From the NCBI GenBank assembly GCA_964451365.1, contig CAYVIB010000067.1, forward strand, positions 1 through 9,193: a stretch of 9,193 bases of DNA, read 5' to 3'. A program made the position numbers and the translations under genes. This document shows, piece after piece, positions 1 to 6,018 of the stretch; the first letter of the stretch is position 1; each line of letters begins with the position of its first letter. The notes under the pieces are model-generated. The model searched no databases, was not told the DNA's origin, and worked only from the letters and a program-made list of their open reading frames with translations. Source of the stretch: CAYVIB01 sp964451365 (GTDB taxonomy: Bacteria; Pseudomonadota; Gammaproteobacteria; Pseudomonadales; Cellvibrionaceae).

Positions 1-81
1 AGGCTTGGGCACGTTGAAGTCCTTTCACACTCTCAATTACTGGTTGAATGTACAGCATAGGGGTAGAAGGGTCAACCGTTA

Positions 82-150
82 CAATGGGGTGTCTACGCAA
101 CCCTATCTATGGGTGTCTACGCAACCCTTACCCTATCTACGCAACCCTTA
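82..150 (+). repeat. TCTACGCAACCCT short repeats upstream of the first gene
   Basis: The 13-mer TCTACGCAACCCT occurs three times in the same orientation, at 92-104, 116-128 and 136-148, with start-to-start distances of 24 and 20 bases. The first two lie in the wider context GGGTGTCTACGCAACCC, whose ends (GGGT/ACCC) could pair as a small imperfect hairpin. The cluster ends only about 25 bases before the start codon of the next gene, so it lies in its leader or promoter region. A related motif recurs at 5669-5694 and 5758-5788. The function is unknown; it could be a REP-like dispersed repeat or a binding-site cluster. Confidence 0.7.
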
Positions 151-176
151 TGCCTGGCCCCAATCCAGGAGGCACT

Positions 177-449
177 ATGATCATCACCATCGCCTACGTA
201 GACGACTTCGACCAATTCCTGCGGACTTTTTCGACTGAGGGAGTCGCGAAGAGAAGAGAACATGGATGCAAGGGTGCCCATGTCGTTCGGGACCCCGAAG
301 ACCCCAGCCGCGTGTGGGTGTTTTTCGATTGGGCACAAAAGGATTACGAGGGGTTCCTCGCCGACCCGGAGATTGCCGCAATCGCACGTAAGCTTGCTCT
401 CCGTGAGCCGCCGGTGAAGGTTGAGCCGGTGGCACAATATGAAGCCTGA
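177..449 (+). CDS. Small alpha/beta-barrel (antibiotic-biosynthesis-monooxygenase/cyclase-like) protein
   Basis: This encodes 90 aa. The reading frame is open further upstream, but ATG at 177 is chosen because AGGAGG lies at 168-173 just before it and because the upstream extension would only translate the short repeats. The sequence alternates strand and helix in the manner of the dimeric ferredoxin-like ABM/cyclase fold: an N-terminal strand (MIITIAYVDD), a helix (about residues 11-29), a middle strand pair with a polar turn (HVVRDPEDPSRVWVFFDW, 35-52), and a helix with FLADPEIAAIA (60-70). Proteins of this fold are small homodimeric oxidases, isomerases or stress proteins; the substrate cannot be read from sequence. 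No signal peptide or membrane segment is seen. Family assignment is by fold pattern, not by a diagnostic motif, so the product name is tentative although the gene itself looks real. Confidence 0.7.
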   Translation: MIITIAYVDDFDQFLRTFSTEGVAKRREHGCKGAHVVRDPEDPSRVWVFFDWAQKDYEGFLADPEIAAIARKLALREPPVKVEPVAQYEA

Positions 450-468
450 CGCTGGTAAAATCCTCGCT

Positions 469-482
469 ACTTACAAGTAAGT
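469..482. promoter_or_regulatory. Perfect short palindrome upstream of the SnoaL-like gene
   Basis: ACTTAC-AA-GTAAGT is a 6-bp perfect inverted repeat with a 2-base centre, 32 bases before the start codon at 515. It is followed by GATTTTTAG. The loop is too short for a normal terminator hairpin, so an operator for a dimeric regulator is the more natural reading, but it may be chance. Confidence 0.25.
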
Positions 483-514
483 GATTTTTAGTCTGCATGG
501 GCAGCGAGGTAACC

Positions 515-886
515 ATGAATATTGAACAAGCAATTTCAGAGTTAGAGGAGCGGTTAAGGAAGGCGCAGTTAAATAGTGACCTTAAAGAGCTGTCAGCCCT
601 TATTGACGACAATTTGGTATTTTCCGGGTTGGATGGTGCGATTATCGGAAAAGAAGATGACCTGAATCTGCATAAATCAGAGGATTTTCGGATTTCGCAA
701 ATGGACCTTATAGAGCGAAAGATACAGCCTTTTGGGACCACAGTTGTTGTAAATACCTTAATGGGCGCCACCGCAATAATTGGGGGCGAGATTCAAAGCG
801 ATAAGATTCGCTATATAAGGGTATGGCATCATTTCCCGGAAGGCTGGCGTATAATTTCCGGTAGCATGTCGGTCGAGGGCGCATAG
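515..886 (+). CDS. SnoaL/DUF4440-like (NTF2-fold) protein
   Basis: This encodes 123 aa, starting at ATG 515 with GAGG at 505-508; an in-frame ATG at 497 has no ribosome binding site. The layout fits the NTF2-like superfamily in its DUF4440 form: an N-terminal amphipathic helix with several Glu and Arg (residues 1-20), a short helix running into LIDDNLVFSGLDGAIIGKED (29-48, the usual strand and turn pattern), and C-terminal strands RYIRVWHHFPEGWRII (99-114), where the W-H...GWR signature is typical. Members are cone-shaped dimers used as small enzymes, ligand-binding proteins or immunity proteins; the role here is unknown. No signal peptide is seen. It stands alone, with gaps of 65 bases before and about 95 bases after. 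Confidence 0.75.
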   Translation: MNIEQAISELEERLRKAQLNSDLKELSALIDDNLVFSGLDGAIIGKEDDLNLHKSEDFRISQMDLIERKIQPFGTTVVVNTLMGATAIIGGEIQSDKIRYIRVWHHFPEGWRIISGSMSVEGA

Positions 887-981
887 AGGCGGTTTAGCAT
901 AAGCAGCTGCTCTAAAGCGACAGCAGTGCTCGGGCGTTACATATTTGCCCACAACAAAACAAAAAGAATAAAGCTGGAACT

Positions 982-1130
982 ATGTTAAAAAATTTCTCAT
1001 CGGCATCGGAATTTATCTACTCATTGGAGTGGCGGTATACGCCTATTACTACGGAGACGTTACGATTAGCGCTATCATTTGGTGGCCGTGGATCCTCGGT
1101 ATCGTATTAACAGACTATTCACCACACTAA
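982..1130 (+). pseudogene. Small membrane protein, frameshifted in an A-run
   Basis: From ATG 982 the frame gives MLKN... and runs into unrelated sequence. If one more A is assumed in the six-A run at 987-992, the same ATG reads MLKKFLIGIGIYLLIGVAVY followed by a second hydrophobic stretch (SAIIWWPWILGIVL) and ends at TAA 1128-1130, 48-49 aa in all. That product has two clear membrane segments, far more protein-like than the uncorrected frame. In the hydrophobic frame a TAA at 969-971 lies upstream and no ATG, GTG or TTG occurs before the first hydrophobic stretch, so the gene cannot be rescued by another normal start. Either the gene is inactivated, or the run is a sequencing error, or the A-run is a slippage or phase-variable site. 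The function is not recognised. It ends 71 bases before the dioxygenase start. Confidence 0.55.
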
Positions 1131-1201
1131 GATTTCGGGTAGACAACAGCTTTTTCGCTACCGCCGTCACATTAAGAAACACAGGTACAAGGACAGCCAT
1201 C

Positions 1202-1867
1202 ATGACAGCTTTGGACGACGGATATGAAATCATCGAAGATTTCCTGGCTCCAAACCAGCTTCGATTTATCCGAACTCAGCTAAGTGACATTAAGCTTGCG
1301 AGGGCTGCCGGAGGCGTTCGAAATATCGATAAAAAAGTACCCTCGGTTACCGATTTGGCAATCTCTGATCACATGCGCACTCACGCAAAGAGGTACTTGG
1401 CTGGTTCTCCCCTGTTGGTGAGGGCAATTCTTTTCGATAAGACACCAGACCACAACTGGCTTGTAAGCTGGCACCAGGACAGGACGGTTGCGGTATCAAA
1501 GCGGTTCGACCTGGCAGGGTGGGGGCAGTGGACCGTCAAAGATGGCACTTGTCATGTTCAACCGCCAATTGATGTTCTGGAACAAATGGTAACCTTCCGT
1601 ATCCACCTGGACAGTACGGATACCACAAACGGTTGTTTACGAGTTATGCCGGGGAGCCATTCCTTGGGGCTGATTGATTCATCCGATATACAACGGTACG
1701 TTTCCAGCCACGAGCCGGTAAACTGCGAAGCCCCGGCAGGTTCCGCATTAGTTATGCGTCCACATCTTTTGCATTCGTCGGGCAAAGCCATTCAGCCAGG
1801 CCGGAGAAGGGTCTTGCATCTGGAGTACAGTAGCTACGAGCTGCCAGCAGGTGTTCGATGGGCTTAG
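1202..1867 (+). CDS. Phytanoyl-CoA dioxygenase (PhyH)-family Fe(II)/2-oxoglutarate oxygenase
   Basis: This encodes 221 aa from ATG 1202, preceded by AAGGA at about 1189-1193. The frame is open from 1079, but the extra residues overlap the upstream broken gene and look random, so the later start is preferred. Residues 7-17 (DGYEIIEDFLA) form the typical entry strand and helix of the family. The iron facial triad is visible: H91-x-D93 in SWHQDRT, and distal H191 in RPHLLHSSGK. The arginine run before LHLEY (residues 201-203) supplies the usual 2OG carboxylate contact. The strand GCLRVMPGSHSLG (144-156) is also characteristic. Members hydroxylate small molecules, using O2 and 2OG and releasing succinate and CO2. 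The substrate is unknown; the gene is not next to an obvious biosynthetic partner. It is expected in the cytoplasm. Confidence 0.88.
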   Translation: MTALDDGYEIIEDFLAPNQLRFIRTQLSDIKLARAAGGVRNIDKKVPSVTDLAISDHMRTHAKRYLAGSPLLVRAILFDKTPDHNWLVSWHQDRTVAVSKRFDLAGWGQWTVKDGTCHVQPPIDVLEQMVTFRIHLDSTDTTNGCLRVMPGSHSLGLIDSSDIQRYVSSHEPVNCEAPAGSALVMRPHLLHSSGKAIQPGRRRVLHLEYSSYELPAGVRWA

Positions 1868-1928
1868 GCACGCCACCGCAAATTGCAGCGTTTGGCATTA
1901 CGCTATTCCATAACCGCTGAAAGCCTTA

Positions 1929-1936
1929 AAGGAGGT
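1929..1936 (+). promoter_or_regulatory. Strong Shine-Dalgarno of the YCII gene
   Basis: AAGGAGGT lies eight bases before ATG 1944 and is a near-perfect anti-SD match. It fixes the start of the downstream gene and suggests efficient translation. Confidence 0.8.
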
Positions 1937-1943
1937 TAATGTC

Positions 1944-2285
1944 ATGGCAAAATATCTGATTTCATTTCCAAGCAAAGCAATGGTTGTGACCGACAGCGAG
2001 TTGGAGGCGGCGAGCAGAGACTCACACGCCGTGATAGAGGAGGCTAAAGTAGCCGGTGTTTACGTCTTCGGCGGCGGCATAGATGAAAGCGTACCACCCG
2101 TGCTCGTGTCGCATGACGGTACTGTTACCGACGGTGGGTACCCATGGGCACCTCCGCTCAATGGCGGCTTTACCATACTCGAATTGCCTTCACGTGAGGA
2201 AGCCGTTGCGTGGGCGGCGCGTATCGCCAAGGCCTGTCGCTGCGATCAGGAATTGCGTGTCTTTCTGTTTAACCCGCAGTCGTAA
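1944..2285 (+). CDS. YCII-related (DGPF) domain protein
   Basis: This encodes 113 aa. The start is fixed by the strong ribosome binding site. The arrangement matches the YCII/DGPF family: an N-terminal strand (AKYLISFP), a helix with charged residues, a loop with VTDGGYPWAP (61-70) in place of the classical DGPF turn, then GGFTILELPSREEAVAWAARI (74-94), where a strand is followed by the family's sD-EA-WA helix, and a last strand ELRVFLF. These dimeric alpha/beta-barrel proteins are common single-domain proteins, often near sigma factors or in small-molecule loci, and few have known reactions. No sigma factor is visible here. It has its own ribosome binding site 76 bases after the dioxygenase stop, so co-transcription with that gene is possible. 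Confidence 0.8.
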   Translation: MAKYLISFPSKAMVVTDSELEAASRDSHAVIEEAKVAGVYVFGGGIDESVPPVLVSHDGTVTDGGYPWAPPLNGGFTILELPSREEAVAWAARIAKACRCDQELRVFLFNPQS

Positions 2286-2409
2286 CGTTATCAGAAACCT
2301 TCATGAATCGCCTTCGTTAATGCTGTCGTTGTTTGTATGGAGGGAGTATAAAGTAGTTTCACGAGGGGTTTTTATATCAACAACGGGATTTTAATTAGAG
2401 AGAAAAAAA

Positions 2410-2751
2410 ATGAAGCTTTTAACATTTATTTTGGCCTTCGCTACCTTCTCCGTAAGCAGCGCAGCCCTGGCATCATTCCAATGTAACGTCACTGTCCAAA
2501 AGGTATTGATCTATAACGATGGCAGCGTCAACGTCTACCATTCCGGAAGAAGCGACTACACCTATATATGCAACCTAAGTGAAGAAAGACAGGGAGTAAG
2601 CGTTACTACCTGCGCAATGTGGGCGAGCATGTTGCAGAATATCAAGAAGAACAATGGCATTGCCCAGTTCTATTATTCCGGGGACGGGTCCTGTTCAACA
2701 CTACCGACTTACTCTGCTTCTCCAGCGCCAGTTTATATCGGCGATTCCTGA
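2410..2751 (+). CDS. Secreted small protein with four cysteines, unknown function
   Basis: This encodes 113 aa, starting at ATG 2410 after AGAGAG. Residues 1-21 form a Sec signal peptide: KLL, a hydrophobic core and an ALA|S-type cleavage site near 21/22. The mature part of about 92 aa is rich in aromatic and polar residues and has four cysteines (25, 54, 68, 95) that could make two disulfides in the periplasm or outside the cell. The pattern VLIYNDGSVNVYHSGR (32-47), the TTCAMWASMLQNIK helix (66-79) and the Tyr/Pro-rich tail look like a conserved gammaproteobacterial hypothetical family, but I know no function for it. The 124-base gap upstream is AT-rich and could hold its promoter. A hairpin overlaps the stop codon. 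Confidence 0.8.
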   Translation: MKLLTFILAFATFSVSSAALASFQCNVTVQKVLIYNDGSVNVYHSGRSDYTYICNLSEERQGVSVTTCAMWASMLQNIKKNNGIAQFYYSGDGSCSTLPTYSASPAPVYIGDS

Positions 2752-2763
2752 TCGCTGGCGCTG
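2723..2763 (+). other. Stem-loop spanning the stop codon of the secreted protein gene
   Basis: CAGCGCCAG (2723-2731) and CTGGCGCTG (2755-2763) form a perfect 9-bp inverted repeat. A nested GCGAT (2741-2745) with ATCGC (2751-2755) offers an alternative inner hairpin. There is no T-tract after it, so it is not a standard intrinsic terminator. It could act as an mRNA 3' stabiliser, a bidirectional block, or a Rho-independent-like attenuator before the flavoprotein gene. Confidence 0.45.
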
Positions 2764-2824
2764 CTTAATAGATTGTCCTGTCAAACAGGCCGCTAAGATC
2801 AACAACATAAAGCGAGAAGAGACA

Positions 2825-3454
2825 ATGGATGACAAATACAGAATTAAAGACGAAAGCGACCTCGAATCCGTAATCGGTTCTCCAATGGCGTTTGTAAAGG
2901 AAAAAATTCTAAGCCAACTTGACGAGGTGATGAAGGAGTTTATCCGCCAATCCCCCTTGGTTTTTATTTCCACCATAGATGCCAAGGGGCATGTTGATGT
3001 TTCCCCGAAAGGGGACCCGAGCGGGTTCATTAAAATCGACCCCACCGGAAATCTTCTGATCCCCGAGCGTCCGGGAAACCGGCTGACGTTCGGGTTCAGG
3101 AACATTCTTCGAAACGGCGAAATTGGATTGATTTTTCTCGTGCCCAACCAGCGCGAAACACTGCGGGTAAAAGGAATCGCGACGCTTCATAAGGATCCGG
3201 AGCTACTTGCCGAGCTGCAGGCAAATGGTAAACCGGCGCTGCTTTGTACTTATGTCGAAGTGAAAGAGTGCTTTATGCATTGCGGCAAGGCGCTGATTCG
3301 CTCCAAGCTGTGGCAGCCGCAGTTTTGGGATTCATCAACGGAATCCCTCGGTGCAAGGCAGCTCGCACCCGTATTCGGTGGCGGTGCTGGCGAAGATTCG
3401 GTTCGGAAGACTGAGGCGCTGTTGGATAAAGCTTATAATGATGAGCTTTACTGA
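2825..3454 (+). CDS. PPOX-type FMN-binding flavoprotein (MSMEG_1061-like family)
   Basis: This encodes 209 aa from ATG 2825, preceded by the purine-rich GAGAAGAGACA. The open frame upstream translates the previous gene out of frame and is not used. The split beta-barrel FMN-binding fold shows as FISTIDAKGHVDVSPKGD (47-64), LLIPERPGNR (77-86), GLIFLVP (101-107) and the C-terminal ECFMHCGKALIRSKLW (148-163). Together these are characteristic of the pyridoxamine-phosphate-oxidase-related family named after MSMEG_1061. Members probably bind FMN (or F420 in relatives) and act as small redox enzymes; the true substrate is unknown, and it should not be called a pyridoxamine oxidase. It is cytoplasmic and convergent with the regulator gene, separated by about 130 bases without a recognisable terminator. 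Confidence 0.88.
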   Translation: MDDKYRIKDESDLESVIGSPMAFVKEKILSQLDEVMKEFIRQSPLVFISTIDAKGHVDVSPKGDPSGFIKIDPTGNLLIPERPGNRLTFGFRNILRNGEIGLIFLVPNQRETLRVKGIATLHKDPELLAELQANGKPALLCTYVEVKECFMHCGKALIRSKLWQPQFWDSSTESLGARQLAPVFGGGAGEDSVRKTEALLDKAYNDELY

Positions 3455-3585
3455 GGTTCATGGAAATTATTTTCGTAAAAACGGTACAAACCTGATCAGG
3501 CTACCAAAGGATTTTGATGCGGCAGAGCGAGATACAAACATCGGTGCACCAGCTCCGCAACATTAATCACTTCGAAATTTACTCC
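3455..3585. other. Convergent intergenic region
   Basis: This region lies between the ends of the flavoprotein (+) and regulator (-) genes. It contains the end of an open frame whose last part, from ATG 3438, would give a 42-aa peptide ending at 3566. It has no ribosome binding site and overlaps the flavoprotein gene, so I do not call it. I see no hairpin with a T-tract for either gene. Confidence 0.3.
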
Positions 3586-4392
3586 TTATGCCAAGTCCCG
3601 CATTATTTGCGCGGTGCGCTCGTCCATCGGGAAGAATGATTCAATCGCCATTTCCGAAAGACTGATGTCGATGGGTGTACCGAAAATGGTGGTGGTGCTC
3701 AGGAAGGAGAGTTCACCCGCGGGGCTGTCCAGTATCAATGGAATGGCAATATCGCCGAACTGCCGACGCGAAGATAGGTTGTAGGGCTTTGCTCCGGCGG
3801 GCACGGGATAGGCTTTTAATTCTTCGTGCAGGGCCGCAAGAGTTGTGTCCGCCGTAATGTCAATTTGCCGTGCCAGCCTGGATAAAACATGATTACGCCA
3901 CTCACGAAAGTTGACGATTCGGGAGGCGAGTCCGTCCGGATGTAGGCTGAGCCGGAGTACGTTGACCGGCGGTTCGAGCAGGTTCGGATTCAAGCCATCA
4001 AGCAATTTTAACAGCGCGGCGTTGGCCATCAGTAACGTCCAATGCCGGTCCACCGCCAGGGCGGGATAGGGTTCATGCCCTTTCAAAAGTTGCTCGACAA
4101 CTTTTCGCGCAACCTCGAAATCCGGTTCGTGCAAATCCTTTTCCCCATATAGCGGGGAAAAGCCTGCCGCGGTCAAAAGCAGGTTGCGCTCCCGCAATGG
4201 AATATCCAGGGCTTCCGCCAAGCGCAGCAACATCTCCCGACTGGGGCGCGACCGGCCGGATTCCACAAAACTCAAATGCCGTTGCGATATTTCGGCATCG
4301 GCGGCGAGGTGAAGCTGGCTCACGCGTCGACGCTGCCGCCAATCTCGCAGCAGTTCACCCACTTCCAGCGTTAACGGGGACAAATTGTTCAT
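3586..4392 (-). CDS. MmyB-like XRE-family transcriptional regulator
   Basis: This encodes 268 aa on the minus strand, starting at the ATG whose complement is at 4390-4392. Residues about 10-65 form an XRE helix-turn-helix: LLRDWRQRRRVSQLHLAADAE, then ISQRHLSFVESGRSRPSREMLLRLAEALD, the classic recognition-helix pattern. The following linker (LRERNLLLTAAGFSP) and the remainder (about 90-260) match the MmyB-like ligand-binding domain: PYPALAVDRHW, NVLRLSLHPDGLASRIVN, W..H.LSRL and FGDIAIPLILD. Such regulators usually sense an unknown small ligand and control a neighbouring divergent gene; here that would be the four-helix membrane protein. The shared 122-base gap contains a 17-bp palindrome that is a likely operator. 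The length is normal for the family. Confidence 0.92.
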   Translation of the reverse strand: MNNLSPLTLEVGELLRDWRQRRRVSQLHLAADAEISQRHLSFVESGRSRPSREMLLRLAEALDIPLRERNLLLTAAGFSPLYGEKDLHEPDFEVARKVVEQLLKGHEPYPALAVDRHWTLLMANAALLKLLDGLNPNLLEPPVNVLRLSLHPDGLASRIVNFREWRNHVLSRLARQIDITADTTLAALHEELKAYPVPAGAKPYNLSSRRQFGDIAIPLILDSPAGELSFLSTTTIFGTPIDISLSEMAIESFFPMDERTAQIMRDLA

Positions 4393-4404
4393 GGCTTCAA
4401 GAAT

Positions 4405-4462
4405 AACGGTATTGCAAGAATTCGGCTATTACCTCGGAGGTAATCGTTATTAGAAACGGTAT
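4405..4462. promoter_or_regulatory. Divergent control region with 17-bp palindrome and AACGGTAT direct repeats
   Basis: ATTACCTC-G-GAGGTAAT at 4428-4444 is a perfect inverted repeat (8-bp arms, 1-base centre). It is flanked by two direct copies of AACGGTAT at 4405-4412 and 4455-4462. The palindrome sits between the regulator's start (4392) and the membrane-protein start (4515), the usual place for an autoregulatory XRE operator. The regulator-to-site assignment is inference from position and symmetry. Confidence 0.6.
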
Positions 4463-4514
4463 CGGCGAACATGGGCTTGTATCACCAGCCCCTTAGTGTA
4501 ATAGGAGAATCCCG

Positions 4515-4919
4515 ATGACCGACTTGAACCAATCCTTCCTTCGCAAACTGTTACTGTTGGACGCCCTGACCTGTAGCGCCATGGCCTTCATACTTACCCT
4601 GGCAAGCGCGCCATTGGCATCATTGCTTGCTCTTCCCGCGCCACTGTTATGGTACGCGGGCTTACTGCTTATACCCATCGCTGCCTTTATGGCGGTCACC
4701 GCCCTCAAAGGGCTCCATTTTCGTCCAGCCGTATGGATAATTATTGGCGGCAACGAGCTGTGGGTGCTGGCGAGCATTGCGCTACTGGTGAGTGATTGGA
4801 TTTCCCCCAACGCACTTGGATATGCGTTTATAGGGCTTCAGGCGGTGGTGGTCGCCGCGCTTGCTTTGTTTGAATTCCGAGCATTTCGCCGGGATTCCCT
4901 GGCACCGCGTCTCGCCTGA
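4515..4919 (+). CDS. Four-helix integral membrane protein, divergent from MmyB-like regulator
   Basis: This encodes 134 aa; ATG 4515 is preceded by AGGAGA at 4504-4509. Four hydrophobic segments are visible, roughly residues 11-33, 36-58, 68-90 and 95-116, with a short basic tail (FRAFRRDSLAPRLA) probably in the cytoplasm. There is no signal-peptide cleavage site and there are no obvious catalytic residues. Single-domain four-helix proteins of this kind are often found next to XRE or TetR regulators, and their role is generally unknown. The partner regulator and the palindrome between the two genes suggest regulated expression. It is followed after 25 bases by a strong intrinsic terminator, so it is a monocistronic unit. 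Confidence 0.82.
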   Translation: MTDLNQSFLRKLLLLDALTCSAMAFILTLASAPLASLLALPAPLLWYAGLLLIPIAAFMAVTALKGLHFRPAVWIIIGGNELWVLASIALLVSDWISPNALGYAFIGLQAVVVAALALFEFRAFRRDSLAPRLA

Positions 4920-4944
4920 TTATTGATTTTAAATGACACAACCG

Positions 4945-4971
4945 AAGCCCCGAACCACGGGGCTTTCTTTT
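4945..4971 (+). terminator. Intrinsic terminator of the membrane-protein gene
   Basis: AAGCCCCG (4945-4952), loop AACCA and CGGGGCTT (4958-4965) form a perfect 8-bp GC-rich stem followed by TCTTTT. It is placed 25 bases after the stop codon at 4919. Confidence 0.92.
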
Positions 4972-5115
4972 ACTACAGTCTTTTACAACAGTTCCACGAT
5001 GTACTCTCCCCACCGGTATCGCTATTAGAGGTGCTCAGGAATCGCTATCCCTACTGGCGAAGCTTCGAGTGCAACGAAGTGCGGTTTGCTTGAAATACCA
5101 AAAAACCACACGCAT

Positions 5116-5147
5116 ATCCCGCTTACATTAATTAACTTAATCGGGAT
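5116..5147. promoter_or_regulatory. Inverted repeat just upstream of the broken ridA-like gene
   Basis: ATCCCG (5116-5121) and CGGGAT (5142-5147) flank a 20-base AT-rich centre containing TTAATTAA. The right arm ends four bases before ATG 5152 and covers the only weak ribosome-binding sequence, so it could be an operator or an mRNA fold that limits translation. It is suggestive only. Confidence 0.35.
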
Positions 5148-5151
5148 TAAG

Positions 5152-5572
5152 ATGACCAAGCCAATCGTCCGCATAAATCCGCCGACGCTGCCAAACAGCG
5201 CGGAAATGGGATATTCACAAATATCCATCGTCGAGCCGGGCCGCATGGCCTACATCTCCGGCCAGGTGGCATGGCAACCAAACGGGGAGCCGGTGCCGGA
5301 GGGCCTGGTTGAGCAAATGGAGCTTGTTTCAAAAAATGCACGCTCGGCGTTGGAAGCCATTGGCGCTACGCCGGAAGATGTAGTGATTGCGCGCGTTTAT
5401 ATGGTCCGTTTATATGGTCAACCTCACCCCCGAGCGCCTGGAAGAGTTGATACCGGCGTTCCTGGCGACTTTCGATGGGGCGCAGCCTTGCGTTACCGGT
5501 GTCGGTGTGGAAGCGCTTGCGGCGCCCGACCTACAGGTTGAGATTGAATTGGTTGTAAGGCTGCCTGATTAA
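5152..5572 (+). pseudogene. RidA/YjgF-family protein, broken by a 13-bp tandem duplication
   Basis: From ATG 5152 the frame gives MTKPIVRINPPTLPNSAEMG... with the family features SIVEPGRMAYISGQVA, then NARSALEAIGATPEDVVIARVYMV. It then shifts frame. The 13-mer CGTTTATATGGTC is present twice in direct tandem (5394-5406 and 5407-5419). Removing one copy restores one frame of 135 aa that continues VNLTPERLEELIPAFLATFD...TGVGVEALAAPDLQVEIELVV and stops at 5570-5572, a normal RidA length. In the real sequence translation from 5152 runs out of frame to 5541. Classical RidA proteins deaminate reactive enamines or imines with a conserved arginine. By alignment from memory, that arginine position here is a valine (in TGVGVE), so even the intact ancestor was probably a non-deaminase Rid subgroup member. 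Confidence 0.9.
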
Positions 5573-5628
5573 CGTCGTGGCAATCCGTTCCAGGAAATAG
5601 GTTGCGATTCCAGGATAAATCACATTTT

Positions 5629-5727
5629 CCAGGGGTGCAGCGCAATCCGTAGGGAAATACTATGGGTGTCTATGCAATGCATCTATGCAATGCATCCAGG
5701 GGTGCAGCGCTGTCTGTAGGGAAATAC
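5629..5727 (+). repeat. 32-bp direct repeat separated by TCTATGCAATGCA tandem 13-mers
   Basis: A 32-base element beginning CCAGGGGTGCAGCGC and ending GTAGGGAAATAC occurs at 5629-5660 and 5696-5727, the copies differing only around the AATCC/TGTCT centre. Between them TCTATGCAATGCA is repeated in exact head-to-tail tandem (5669-5681 and 5682-5694). The whole looks like a composite duplicated unit of about 67 bp and resembles dispersed intergenic repeats rather than coding sequence. Confidence 0.8.
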
Positions 5728-5757
5728 TTGGATACCCATCGCATGAAATACAATGGG

Positions 5758-5788
5758 TGTCTGTGCAATGTGATGTCTGTGCAATGTG
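5758..5788 (+). repeat. TGTCTGTGCAATGTG repeat pair
   Basis: The 15-mer TGTCTGTGCAATGTG occurs at 5758-5772 and 5774-5788. It is a variant of the TCTAYGCAA motif seen at 92-148 and 5669-5694. The second copy contains the probable start codon of the orphan gene that follows. Confidence 0.7.
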
Positions 5789-5981
5789 GCCCAACCCCAT
5801 CTGCCTCGACGATGTGCTGGTTGCCATCCGTCAACGATCCAACCAAACCCCGGCCAACGTCCGGATTTCGGAACTAGACGGTATGGTCGAACTGATCGAG
5901 CACCTGACCAAAGCCGACTACCGGACCCCCGCCATTTTGTATGGCTTCCTTAAATCTGAGATTAAACGGCTGGGAAGTTAA
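5784..5981 (+). CDS. Orphan 65-aa protein, possibly a truncated gene
   Basis: The frame is open from 5685, but the first 33 codons are repeat DNA, so ATG 5784 inside the last repeat is the more likely start, giving 65 aa beginning MWPNPICLDDVLVAIRQRSN. The protein is mostly helical by appearance: a DDVLVAIRQR helix, VRISELDGMVELIEHLTKA, then a short AILYGFLKSEIKRL helix. It shows base composition and codon use like the other real genes, and a hairpin terminator follows 15 bases after the stop. No ribosome binding site precedes the ATG, which suggests that the repeat element replaced the true 5' end. I do not recognise the family. Confidence 0.5.
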   Translation: MWPNPICLDDVLVAIRQRSNQTPANVRISELDGMVELIEHLTKADYRTPAILYGFLKSEIKRLGS

Positions 5982-5995
5982 CCGGTAATTTCTGG

Positions 5996-6018
5996 CGCCT
6001 AAATCCCTTTGGCGTTTT
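5996..6018 (+). terminator. Probable intrinsic terminator after the orphan gene
   Basis: CGCC (5996-5999) plus AAA (6001-6003) pair with TTT (6008-6010) and GGCG (6011-6014), with one bulged T at 6000 and a TCCC loop. TTTT follows directly at 6015-6018. It is weaker than the terminator at 4945. Confidence 0.55.

Noticed and set aside
82..150. CRISPR-like array at the TCTACGCAACCCT repeats.
   Set aside because: Repeats are only 13 bases with spacers of 7-11 bases of related sequence, and no cas gene is present.
893..945. Possible attC after the SnoaL-like gene (AGCAGC... GGGCGTTAC).
   Set aside because: No RYYYAAC box and no extended L-box pairing; the inner AGCAGCTGCT is self-palindromic.
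1079..1201. 41-residue N-terminal extension of the dioxygenase from GTG 1079.
   Set aside because: It overlaps the broken small membrane gene, contains no family sequence, and a better start with AAGGA lies at 1202.
5387..5572. Separate small gene from ATG 5387.
   Set aside because: It is the C-terminal half of the RidA-like protein displaced by the 13-bp duplication; the ATG lies in the upstream part out of frame and has no ribosome binding site.
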